Below, piece by piece: positions 1 to 5,383 of a stretch of 5,991 nt of DNA. The notes below the pieces were generated by a model, which searched no databases, had not been told where the DNA came from, and saw only the letters and a program-made list of their open reading frames with translations. Numbering within the stretch: position 1 is the first letter of the stretch; each line of letters opens with the position of its first letter. Position numbers and translations under genes: made by a program. The stretch spans positions 1 through 5,991 of the forward strand of contig PUOB01000053.1 in assembly GCA_003551985.1 (NCBI GenBank), in the 5' to 3' direction. The stretch is from Desulfobacteraceae bacterium (GTDB lineage Bacteria > Desulfobacterota > Desulfobacteria > Desulfobacterales > Desulfosalsimonadaceae).

Positions 1-45
1 ATTGAAGAAAGACGGCCGTTAACCACACCAAATGCCGGAGCTTTT

Positions 46-1053
46 ATGTCGCTAATGGGCAATTTGAAAATATTTGCGTTCAACTCGCTTTTGAGAATGT
101 TAACGTACACGCAGCGAACCGGTAAGCTCATTATTCGATTCGAGTTTAATACTATACAGATATTTTTTTTTGAGGGGAACATCGTATATGCCACCGAGAC
201 CAACAAGAACAATCGCCTGGGGGAACTTTTAAAGGAAAGCGGCTACATCTCGCAGCCGGTTCTTGACGAATGCCTCACGCTTAGCTTGAAAAAAAAGCAA
301 AGGTTGGGCAAAATCCTTGTTCAGCAAGGATATGTGACCCTTGAAAAACTCAATACGTTTTTGCTGAAGCAGGCTGAAAATGCGGCATACAACGTTTTGT
401 TGCAGGAGGGGGGCGAATTCGAATTCAATGATGCCCAGTTTGATCTGAGCGGTGCAATTGAGTACAAATTAGCGGTCACACATATCCTGCTGGAAGCCTC
501 CCGCCGGATCGATGACATCGGGGTTCTTAAAAAACGGATTCCCGGTGAAGCCTCAGTCGTCGAGATCGCGGCCGATATTTTCGGCCCCGGGGAGAAACGG
601 CTGCGTTCCAATGAAAAGACGATTCTATCCCTGATTAACGGAAAGACGACGATTCGTCAAATATTTGACAAAAGCGGTCTTGATGATTTCACCGCATACA
701 AGTGTTTATATTCTCTCATGTCGTCGGGAAAGGTCCAGCGCAGGATCTCAATGACGACAGCCGAACTGGCAGCGGAAGCCGTGGAGAAGCTCCGCGCAAT
801 TGATTTCCGGCAATTCATGAAGACGCTTGATCATATGGGTGTTACGCGTTCCAGCCGGCTGCGTGTTGCGCTCGCCCGGATCTTCCGTGAAGCCGGGAGT
901 GAAAAACAAATCCGGGGTGCCGTAAAACAGGAAGCGATAAACATCAAACAGTCAGAAGGGGCGGCCGATTTGGGCAAGCTCAGGGAGGAGCGCCTTGTGC
1001 CGTATATGGAAGAGATGATCGAGCTGTTATGGCGATCGGTTAATGCGCAATAA
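46..1053 (+). CDS. DUF4388/PATAN-like protein with C-terminal winged-helix-like region
   Basis: A 335-residue cytoplasmic protein with no signal peptide or membrane segment. Residues 1-50 match the start typical of DUF4388 (PATAN-like) proteins: a GNLK motif, a leucine-rich helix, then RTGKLII and FFEGNIVYA. Residues 58-130 hold two LGELL/LGKIL...GY(I/V)(S/T) repeats resembling the MshEN/GspE N-terminal fold, ending in GGEFEFND. Residues 189-232 look like a winged helix (ILSLINGKTTIRQI, then LYSLMSSGKV). The last 95 residues are helical and charged with no domain I recognise. PATAN domains in cyanobacterial response regulators are known to contact pilus motor ATPases, so with two pilT-like genes downstream I infer a regulator or adaptor of the pilus motor. 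The frame is open to the left window edge, but ATG 46 fits the family start and has GGAG 5 bp upstream; ATG 55 is the alternative. The family is fairly sure, the role is inferred. Confidence 0.85.
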   Translation: MSLMGNLKIFAFNSLLRMLTYTQRTGKLIIRFEFNTIQIFFFEGNIVYATETNKNNRLGELLKESGYISQPVLDECLTLSLKKKQRLGKILVQQGYVTLEKLNTFLLKQAENAAYNVLLQEGGEFEFNDAQFDLSGAIEYKLAVTHILLEASRRIDDIGVLKKRIPGEASVVEIAADIFGPGEKRLRSNEKTILSLINGKTTIRQIFDKSGLDDFTAYKCLYSLMSSGKVQRRISMTTAELAAEAVEKLRAIDFRQFMKTLDHMGVTRSSRLRVALARIFREAGSEKQIRGAVKQEAINIKQSEGAADLGKLREERLVPYMEEMIELLWRSVNAQ

Positions 1054-1075
1054 CCCAGAGGAGGAGGACAGGGGC

Positions 1076-1321
1076 ATGGATAACAACGGAGAGCGAATGG
1101 AGGTTCACATTTTCACCCGTCAGTTCAAATTGATCGGCTGTATCGGCATCTATTCCGGCGTCCGGCTCACCGATTACATGAATGAATCCAAGCCGTTTGT
1201 GTCCATAACCGATGTCAAGGGGTATGATTTTAACGGAGAGGCACTGTTTGCCGCCGGTTTTTTGAACCTCAGACGGGATGAAATTGTCATTATCATTCCA
1301 TCGGATCAATTAACCCAATAG
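1076..1321 (+). CDS. Small beta-rich protein of the pilus ATPase cluster (DUF6812-like)
   Basis: An 81-residue protein. ATG 1076 is preferred over the in-frame ATG 1043 because a strong GAGGAGG ribosome site (1060-1066) lies 9 bp upstream of 1076, and starting at 1043 would overlap the end of the preceding gene. The sequence alternates beta-strand-like stretches (MEVHIFTRQFKLIGCIGI, then EIVIIIP) around the motif GVRLTDYMN and FVSITDVKGY. This pattern recalls small single-domain proteins now grouped as DUF6812, with G-x-RLSDFLN and F(I/V)xVTDAxVY signatures; that assignment is from memory. There is no signal peptide, transmembrane helix or catalytic motif. It sits 22 bp after the DUF4388 gene and 75 bp before the first pilT-like gene, so it is probably co-transcribed with them and may be a regulatory or adaptor partner. 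Function unknown. Confidence 0.8.
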   Translation: MDNNGERMEVHIFTRQFKLIGCIGIYSGVRLTDYMNESKPFVSITDVKGYDFNGEALFAAGFLNLRRDEIVIIIPSDQLTQ

Positions 1322-1338
1322 CCGGAATCAATTCATAG

Positions 1339-1362
1339 AGCCCTGTTAACGACCGCAGGGCT
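1339..1362 (+). repeat. Hairpin between the small gene and the first pilT-like gene
   Basis: A 7-bp perfect inverted repeat, AGCCCTG (1339-1345) and CAGGGCT (1356-1362), with a 10-nt loop. No run of T follows, so it does not look like an intrinsic terminator. It lies in the only sizeable gap of the cluster and could be an mRNA processing or stability hairpin. The pairing is visible; the role is inferred. Confidence 0.4.
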
Positions 1363-1396
1363 TGATGGCAATCCAATTTTCCAGGAAGGCTGGGTT

Positions 1397-2449
1397 ATGG
1401 CTACGTTAGACAAAGTGTTTAAAGCGGCGTCGGATTTGAATGCCTCTGATGTTCATGTTGCCCCTGGAGAACCCTTTATTGTGCGGCAGCTTGGCCGCCT
1501 CAGAAAACTGAAAAGCCCGGTGCAAACCCCGGAAGCGTGTCGGAAGCTTATTTTTGAGCTGTTAAACGAAAAGCAGCAGCAAACCTTGACGGACGACTCT
1601 CAGCTTGATTTCGCCTATGAAGTGCCGGAGCTCGGGCGGTTCCGGGGCAGCGCGATGATGCATCAAAAGGGCATGAGCGCGGTCTTCCGGCTGATTCCGC
1701 CAACAATCCCGACCCTTGAATCCCTTGAGATGCCGCCGATTGTGGGAAAAGTACTCGATGAGCACCAGGGCCTGATTCTCGTGACCGGCGGTACGGGGCA
1801 TGGCAAAACCACTACACTGGCAGCCATGATTGATTATCTCAATACCCAGCGATCCCACCATATATTAACCGTGGAGGATCCGATCGAGTTTATTCATCCC
1901 TTTAAACGGGGTGTCGTCAATCAGCGCCAGATCGGCAAAAATACATGGGGATATGCCAATGCATTAAAAGGCGCCCTGCGGGAAGATCCGGATGTGATTG
2001 TCGTGGGAGAGCTGAGGGATCTAGAAACCATATCCATGGCCATCTCCGCGGCGGAAACCGGCCACCTGGTCATCGGCACCCTGTCCACGTCCAGTGCTCC
2101 CAAGACCGTTGACCGCGTTATCGATTCTTATCCGCCCAAGGAGCAGAACCAGATCCGGGCCATGTTAAGCGAGGCCCTGCGGGCGGTGATTACCCAGCGC
2201 TTGATTCCGCACACGAATCAGAAACAGATGGTGGTCGCTTTGGAAGTTTTGATCGGCTCCATCCAGATGGCGAACTTGATACGGGATTCCAAAACGTTCC
2301 AGATTCCATCCATGATGCAGCTTGGCAAAAAGGCGGGGATGCAATTGATGGACGAATCTTTGGCGGCGCTCTGCCAGGCCGGCAAAATTTCAAGGGAAGA
2401 TGCGGTCGCCAACGCAGCCAATCCGGGGAAACTTAAAACACAGCTATAA
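1397..2449 (+). CDS. PilT-family type IV pilus ATPase, divergent paralogue A
   Basis: A 350-residue hexameric-motor ATPase of the PilT/PilU family, of normal family length, expected in the cytoplasm at the base of a type IV pilus, where such proteins power retraction. Visible in order: N-terminal PilT domain with ASDVH (16-20); Walker A GGTGHGKT (131-138); Asp box VEDPIEF (159-165); Walker B with catalytic glutamate, DPDVIVVGE (197-205, E205); His box around GHLVIGTLST (222-231); a PilT-like tail with LIRDSK (294-299) and GKKAGMQLMDESL (310-322). Two oddities: Walker A is GGTGHGKT rather than the usual GPTGSGKS, and the second His-box histidine is Ser230 while His223 is kept. P-loop lysine and E205 are intact, so ATP hydrolysis remains possible. 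AGGAAGG (1383-1389) lies 7 bp before the ATG. The next gene is a paralogue 9 bp downstream. It could also be PilU-like; a specific symbol is not justified. Confidence 0.93.
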   Translation: MATLDKVFKAASDLNASDVHVAPGEPFIVRQLGRLRKLKSPVQTPEACRKLIFELLNEKQQQTLTDDSQLDFAYEVPELGRFRGSAMMHQKGMSAVFRLIPPTIPTLESLEMPPIVGKVLDEHQGLILVTGGTGHGKTTTLAAMIDYLNTQRSHHILTVEDPIEFIHPFKRGVVNQRQIGKNTWGYANALKGALREDPDVIVVGELRDLETISMAISAAETGHLVIGTLSTSSAPKTVDRVIDSYPPKEQNQIRAMLSEALRAVITQRLIPHTNQKQMVVALEVLIGSIQMANLIRDSKTFQIPSMMQLGKKAGMQLMDESLAALCQAGKISREDAVANAANPGKLKTQL

Positions 2450-2458
2450 GGGTAACCC

Positions 2459-3502
2459 ATGGCAGTTATTGATCAATATTTTACGGAAATGGAAAAGGCC
2501 GGCGCCAGCGACCTGCACATGGTCGTGGGGTTCCCGCCGATGATCCGGCTGAGCGGTGAATTGACGGCACTTGACTATCCCGCCCTGACAGCAGAGAGCA
2601 ACAAGGACATTCTTTTTGAAATATTGCGCGATGACCAGAAAGAAACGGTACAGCAGAATCTTGATTTTGACATGGCTTACGAACTGGCAGGGGTCGGCCG
2701 GTTCCGGTGCAATTTTTTTTATCAGCACCGGGGGATCGGGGCGGTATTCCGGATTATTCCAACAGATATTTTAACGCTGGAGCAATTGAATCTTCCGGAG
2801 ATTCTCAGAACGATCGCCGAATATAACAAGGGACTGGTTCTGGTGACCGGCCCCACCGGCAGCGGTAAATCCACCACGCTGGCCGCGATGATTAATTACA
2901 TTAATGAAACGGTTGACGGACATATTATTACCATTGAGGACCCGCTTGAATTTGTTCATCAGAATAAGCGGAGTTTGGTGACCCACCGCGAAATCGGGTC
3001 TCATGCCAAAAGTTTCAGTGACGCGCTGCGGGTGGCCAGCCGGGAGAATCCGGACATTGTTATGGTCGGAGAAATGCGGGACCTGGAAACCATCTCCCTG
3101 GCATTAACGTGTGCGGAGCTGGGTATTCTGGTCTTCGGCACCCTTCACACCAACAGTGCCGCCAAAACCATTGACCGGATCATAAATGCTTTTCCCGCGG
3201 ATCAGCAGGCCCAGGTCCGGACGATGTTGTCGGACTCCCTCAGGGCGGTGATTGCCCAACAGCTTTTAAAAACAAAAGACGGAAAGGGCCGATGTGCGGC
3301 GAATGAAATTTTAACCGGCTCCCAGGCCCTTTCGAGCATGATTCGGGAAGGCAAAATATCGCAGATCAGCTCCCTCATTCAGACCGGAACATCCGCAGGG
3401 ATGCAATCAATGGACCAGCATCTGAAGCAGTTGGTGCAGGAAGATCGCATCACCCTTGAAGCGGCGCATGGGAAGGCTATGGACAAGTCGTTGTTTTCAT
3501 GA
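2459..3502 (+). CDS. PilT-family type IV pilus ATPase, paralogue B
   Basis: A 347-residue PilT/PilU-family motor ATPase that aligns without gaps to its upstream paralogue (about 43% identity by hand count). It keeps the canonical Walker A GPTGSGKS (131-138), Asp box IEDPLEF (159-165), Walker B with glutamate NPDIVMVGE (197-205) and the His-box segment GTLHTNSAAKT (227-237). The residue usually His in the GHLV part is Ile223 (GILVFGTLHT), while His230 is kept, the reverse of the upstream paralogue. The tail has MIREGK (294-299) and AGMQSMDQHL, so the usual AIRNLIRE-like helix is degenerate. It starts 9 bp after the previous stop; the ribosome site is weak (AAGGG at 2448-2452), which suggests translational coupling. 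The pair probably works in pilus retraction, perhaps as a mixed complex. No pilus structural gene is in the window. Confidence 0.94.
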   Translation: MAVIDQYFTEMEKAGASDLHMVVGFPPMIRLSGELTALDYPALTAESNKDILFEILRDDQKETVQQNLDFDMAYELAGVGRFRCNFFYQHRGIGAVFRIIPTDILTLEQLNLPEILRTIAEYNKGLVLVTGPTGSGKSTTLAAMINYINETVDGHIITIEDPLEFVHQNKRSLVTHREIGSHAKSFSDALRVASRENPDIVMVGEMRDLETISLALTCAELGILVFGTLHTNSAAKTIDRIINAFPADQQAQVRTMLSDSLRAVIAQQLLKTKDGKGRCAANEILTGSQALSSMIREGKISQISSLIQTGTSAGMQSMDQHLKQLVQEDRITLEAAHGKAMDKSLFS

Positions 3503-3504
3503 AT

Positions 3505-3628
3505 GACGGCTTCGTAAAAAGTCCAATATCTGCGTTATGCGCACTTTCTCAGAATTTCACGTACGATAAGTACGCTGTATTCTTCGAAATTGCGCAAGCC
3601 TTGATCTTGAACTTTTTACAAAGCCGTC
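3505..3628. repeat. 124-bp imperfect palindromic intergenic repeat (full copy)
   Basis: Begins 2 bp after the stop of the second pilT-like gene. The left end GACGGCTTCGTAAAAAGTC pairs with the right end ACTTTTTACAAAGCCGTC; inner blocks (TGCGCA, then AGAAT) also pair, and the tip is the hairpin CGTAC-GATAA-GTACG (3560-3574), at the exact centre. There is no coding content. A related fragment, GACTTTTTACGAG, follows at 3636-3648. It resembles MITE/REP-like repeats I remember from Desulfobacterales. In RNA it would form a long hairpin and could end or stabilise the pilT operon transcript. Confidence 0.8.
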
Positions 3629-3666
3629 TGGAACCGACTTTTTACGAGTGCATCATGAATGCCGGG

Positions 3667-3739
3667 GGTCGTTTTTGGGGTGGGTCGTTTTTGGGGTCGG
3701 GCCAACTAACGGTCGTTTTTGGGGTCGGGCCAAGCTAAC
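3667..3739. repeat. Short G/T-rich tandem repeat array
   Basis: The 15-mer GGTCGTTTTTGGGGT occurs three times, at 3667-3681, 3683-3697 and 3711-3725. The last two copies are part of a longer 28/29-bp tandem unit (3683-3710 and 3711-3739) that continues CGGGCCAA then CTAAC, differing by one inserted G. A degenerate fourth copy lies at 3774-3788. Multiple subterminal repeats of this kind occur at the ends of some insertion sequences, but no transposase is visible, so origin from a mobile element is only a guess. Confidence 0.75.
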
Positions 3740-3740
3740 A

Positions 3741-3860
3741 CGCTGCAATTAATGCATTTTAATGTCATAAACAGGTGTTTTCGGGGTCTATTTCGCTCTT
3801 TTTGACCCTAAAATGATCAATATTGATGACTCCGCTTCCATCAAAGGGTAATTTGCAGCG
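3741..3860. repeat. About 120-bp palindromic element with terminal inverted repeats
   Basis: The left end CGCTGCAATTA (3741-3751) is inverted at the right end as TAATTTGCAGCG (3849-3860), with one extra base. Inside, GTCAT and TTTT(C/A)GGG(G)TC segments are also mirrored, closing on GGGTC (3784-3788) and GACCC (3804-3808). A separate perfect 12-bp palindrome, ATCAATATTGAT, sits at 3816-3827. No ORF of interest. The layout suggests a non-autonomous MITE-like or REP-type unit; the inner arms contain gaps, so the fold is less certain than the ends. Confidence 0.55.
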
Positions 3861-3866
3861 AACCAT

Positions 3867-3902
3867 TAGCATGGTTTTATTGGGTAGCATGGTTTTATTG
3901 GG
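3867..3902. repeat. Exact 18-bp tandem duplication at the end of the Fe-S gene
   Basis: TAGCATGGTTTTATTGGG occurs twice head to tail (3867-3884 and 3885-3902). The second copy contains the stop codon of the minus-strand Fe-S gene (3895-3897) and its last bases. The first copy also overlaps a 6-bp hairpin, AACCAT-TAGC-ATGGTT (3861-3876). Exact identity suggests a recent slippage or duplication event. Confidence 0.85.
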
Positions 3903-5031
3903 CACTGTAGGTCCGTTCCCTGGAGGCAGCCGGGTTTTCACGCTTTTTCAGGGTGTGTTTGAGCCAAAGGCGGTTGAGGTAGGTGATGGGTGATCTGGAT
4001 GCGCGGGGTTTTCCCGTGGCAATGCAGTTGGGGTCGAACAGAAGGTCGATGAGATGGAACACCGGCGTCCGACCTTTTAACCCTTCGGTGCAGCCTGCGC
4101 AATAGGTGATTACGGGGTTGCCTGCGGCCTCGTCCATTCTCATGGTGCGCCACGCCATTGGCAGCCTCGTATCCACGCATTCCACGGCCCCGCCTTTGCC
4201 GCAGCAGAGGGTTTTTTTTCTGCTGTGGCGCATTTCCCTGAGGTGCAGGCCCTTGGATTCGGCGATGCGGCGTACGGCATCCTGAAGGGAGTTGTCGTGG
4301 CGGGTTGCGCAGGCATCGTGGATGGCAAGGGCCCGGTTTGGGTCGGGGATGCCGGGGGGGAGGCCGTGTTTTGCCAGCACCTCGTAGACGCTTTGGGTTT
4401 CAAGGGGGTGCCCGTGTTCGGTGAAGACGACGTGGCAGTTGGGGCAGGCCGTGATAATCCGCTTGATGTTGTTTGCGCTCAGATAGGATTTCATTTCAGC
4501 GAGCATGCCCAGGAAGTAGCGTGTCCGGCCTAAATCGCGCGACGGTTTGCAGCAGCAGTCCAGGACGATGCCGATGTCTGGGATCAGGGTTTTCAGATGG
4601 TCGTAGAGGGCGAGCGTCTTTGACGGGCGCGTGCCGGGCAGGGCGCATCCCGGGAAAAACACCGTATCGCACCCCCGGGGGAGGCTGTAGTAGGAGTAGC
4701 GCCGGGATGTGCCGCGTTTTTCATAGGCCAGGACCCGCTTGTGCGCGTGAAGCGGGGCGTACCCGGCGGACACCGCTTCCCGGCGTATCGCCATAAACAA
4801 CTCTCCGGGCCGGAGTCCCACCGGGCAGACCGCACCGCAAAGTCCGCACAGGCTGCATTCGTAGGCCATGCGGAACAATGCGGGGTCTGTGGCGTCGTAT
4901 GCCGACAGGATCTGCCGGGGGGTGCCGTAGCGCGCGAGAAATGTGCATTCGGCCTGGCACTGGGGGCAGTCGATGCAGGTGTCGCGTATGTCGCCGATGG
5001 GGTCGGGCGTATGGTTGTTTTTGTCATCCAT
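3895..5031 (-). CDS. Fe-S protein with two 4Fe-4S motifs and two CCG (HdrB/GlpC-type) domains
   Basis: A 378-residue soluble protein. N-terminal ferredoxin-like motifs are CxxCxxCxxxC at C19/C22/C25/C29 (last Cys not followed by Pro) and CSLCGLCGAVCP at C59/C62/C65/C69. Two cysteine-rich CCG motifs follow: C129 (FFPGC), C159-C160-C161 and C196-PN-C199; then C241 (HDAC), C276-C277-G-K-G-G and C311-AG-C314. This order is that of GlpC, LldE-like and HdrD/HdrB-type proteins, which transfer electrons or bind special Fe-S clusters; the length fits. All motif cysteines are present, so it should be functional. The last 45 residues are basic and specific to this protein. No strong ribosome site precedes the ATG, which follows two AATAAAGC direct repeats (plus strand 5032-5039, 5044-5051). 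The coding sequence is visibly more G+C rich than the pilus genes. The leader holds a riboswitch-like element and terminator, hinting at a corrinoid-related role (inference). Substrate unknown. Confidence 0.93.
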   Translation of the reverse strand: MDDKNNHTPDPIGDIRDTCIDCPQCQAECTFLARYGTPRQILSAYDATDPALFRMAYECSLCGLCGAVCPVGLRPGELFMAIRREAVSAGYAPLHAHKRVLAYEKRGTSRRYSYYSLPRGCDTVFFPGCALPGTRPSKTLALYDHLKTLIPDIGIVLDCCCKPSRDLGRTRYFLGMLAEMKSYLSANNIKRIITACPNCHVVFTEHGHPLETQSVYEVLAKHGLPPGIPDPNRALAIHDACATRHDNSLQDAVRRIAESKGLHLREMRHSRKKTLCCGKGGAVECVDTRLPMAWRTMRMDEAAGNPVITYCAGCTEGLKGRTPVFHLIDLLFDPNCIATGKPRASRSPITYLNRLWLKHTLKKRENPAASRERTYSAQ

Positions 5032-5096
5032 AATAAAGCTGCCAATAAAGCGGCCGTTTTGCGCCTGTTGTTTACAGGGTCACACGGATGACCTGC

Positions 5097-5136
5097 AAAA
5101 AAAAACCCCTCGAACACAACGATTGCGTTCAAAGGG
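5097..5136 (-). terminator. Strong intrinsic terminator in the Fe-S gene leader
   Basis: Read on the minus strand, CCCTTTGAACGCAA (5136-5123) pairs along all 14 positions, with three G-U wobbles, to TTGTGTTCGAGGGG (5119-5106) around a TCG loop, and nine U follow directly (5105-5097). It lies 65 bp before the start codon and downstream of the riboswitch-like element, the standard layout for control by premature termination. No other gene end on the minus strand is nearby that would explain it. Confidence 0.9.
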
Positions 5137-5218
5137 CTGCACCCCGTTTGCTTGGCCCATATATCAAAACAATAAGGCCGGTCCCTGTTGTCCCGCAGGT
5201 TTCCGGCGCATCGGTCAG

Positions 5219-5280
5219 GGCAGGTCTTCTGGCTCCCCCCTCTTTTCAGCGGGATTCCCTATTAAGCGGATGGCACCTTG
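5219..5280 (-). promoter_or_regulatory. Compact, internally deleted cobalamin-riboswitch-like element
   Basis: On the minus strand the conserved first block of cobalamin riboswitches is seen as AAGGTGCC (5279-5272), then TTAATAGGGAATCCCGCTG, then AAAA. The conserved 3' block (B12 box) follows as GAGCCAGAAGACCTGCC, ending at 5219. AGGT at the 5' side can pair with ACCT in the B12 box, as in the family. The roughly 100 nt normally between these blocks, including the CCGC-ACTGTAA segment and the GGGAAGGC region, are absent; here only a short G-run (GAGGGGGG) joins them. The element begins within a few bases of the predicted transcription start and is followed by a terminator, so it is placed as a working regulator. 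It may be a decayed copy or a genuinely small variant. Identification rests on remembered consensus. Confidence 0.6.
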
Positions 5281-5318
5281 ACAACTATTTTTATAGTGCA
5301 GGGGAAGACGGTTGTCAA
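5278..5318. promoter_or_regulatory. Inverted repeat bracketing the Fe-S promoter (possible operator)
   Basis: TTGACAAC (5278-5285) and GTTGTCAA (5311-5318) form a perfect 8-bp inverted repeat, 41 bp end to end. One arm overlaps the -35 box and the other the transcription start of the minus-strand promoter. It could be a split repressor operator, or the +1 arm may pair in RNA with GACAAC at 5192-5187 further down the leader. The symmetry is plain; function is inferred. Confidence 0.5.
5290..5318 (-). promoter_or_regulatory. Sigma70-type promoter of the Fe-S gene leader
   Basis: On the minus strand, a perfect -35 box TTGACA (5318-5313) and a -10 box TATAAA (5295-5290) are separated by exactly 17 bp. 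Transcription would start near 5282-5286, directly at the riboswitch-like element, giving a leader of about 250 nt before the start codon at 5031. Confidence 0.8.
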
Positions 5319-5352
5319 CGGGTTTGTTGGGTATCTGTTTGGTGTCAGGGAG

Positions 5353-5381
5353 TTGAAATTCTCCGATTGAATGTGCATTAT
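5353..5381 (+). promoter_or_regulatory. Possible promoter of the CBS-domain gene
   Basis: TTGAAA (5353-5358) and CATTAT (5376-5381) are 17 bp apart, a fair sigma70-like match, and would start a leader of about 90 nt that crosses the half-palindrome before the CBS gene. The -10 box is imperfect, so this is a moderate call. Confidence 0.35.
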
Positions 5382-5383
5382 TG

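Noticed and set aside
2..22. Possible tail of an upstream gene (LKKDGR then TAA at 20-22)
   Set aside because: Six codons are too few to support a coding call; the frame could be chance.
1043..1075. Upstream ATG extending the small protein by 11 residues
   Set aside because: It overlaps the preceding stop region, while a strong GAGGAGG site is correctly spaced for ATG 1076.
3499..3738. A 79-codon plus-strand ORF overlapping the end of the second pilT-like gene
   Set aside because: It reads straight through the 124-bp palindrome and the G/T-rich repeat array; its peptide has no family likeness and it lacks its own ribosome site.
3781..3810. GGGTC/GACCC stem considered as the Fe-S gene terminator
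   Set aside because: The stem is only 5 bp and no U-run follows on the minus strand; better explained as the tip of the 3741-3860 palindrome.
3667..3902. Repeat-rich gap considered as a CRISPR array
   Set aside because: Repeat units are adjacent or 1 to 13 bp apart with no unique spacers of regular length, and no cas gene is present.
4593..5132. A 179-codon minus-strand ORF in another frame, plus several plus-strand ORFs across 4225-5091
   Set aside because: These are shadows of the G+C-rich Fe-S gene, whose complete cysteine motifs fix the true frame; the 179-codon one also runs across the terminator.
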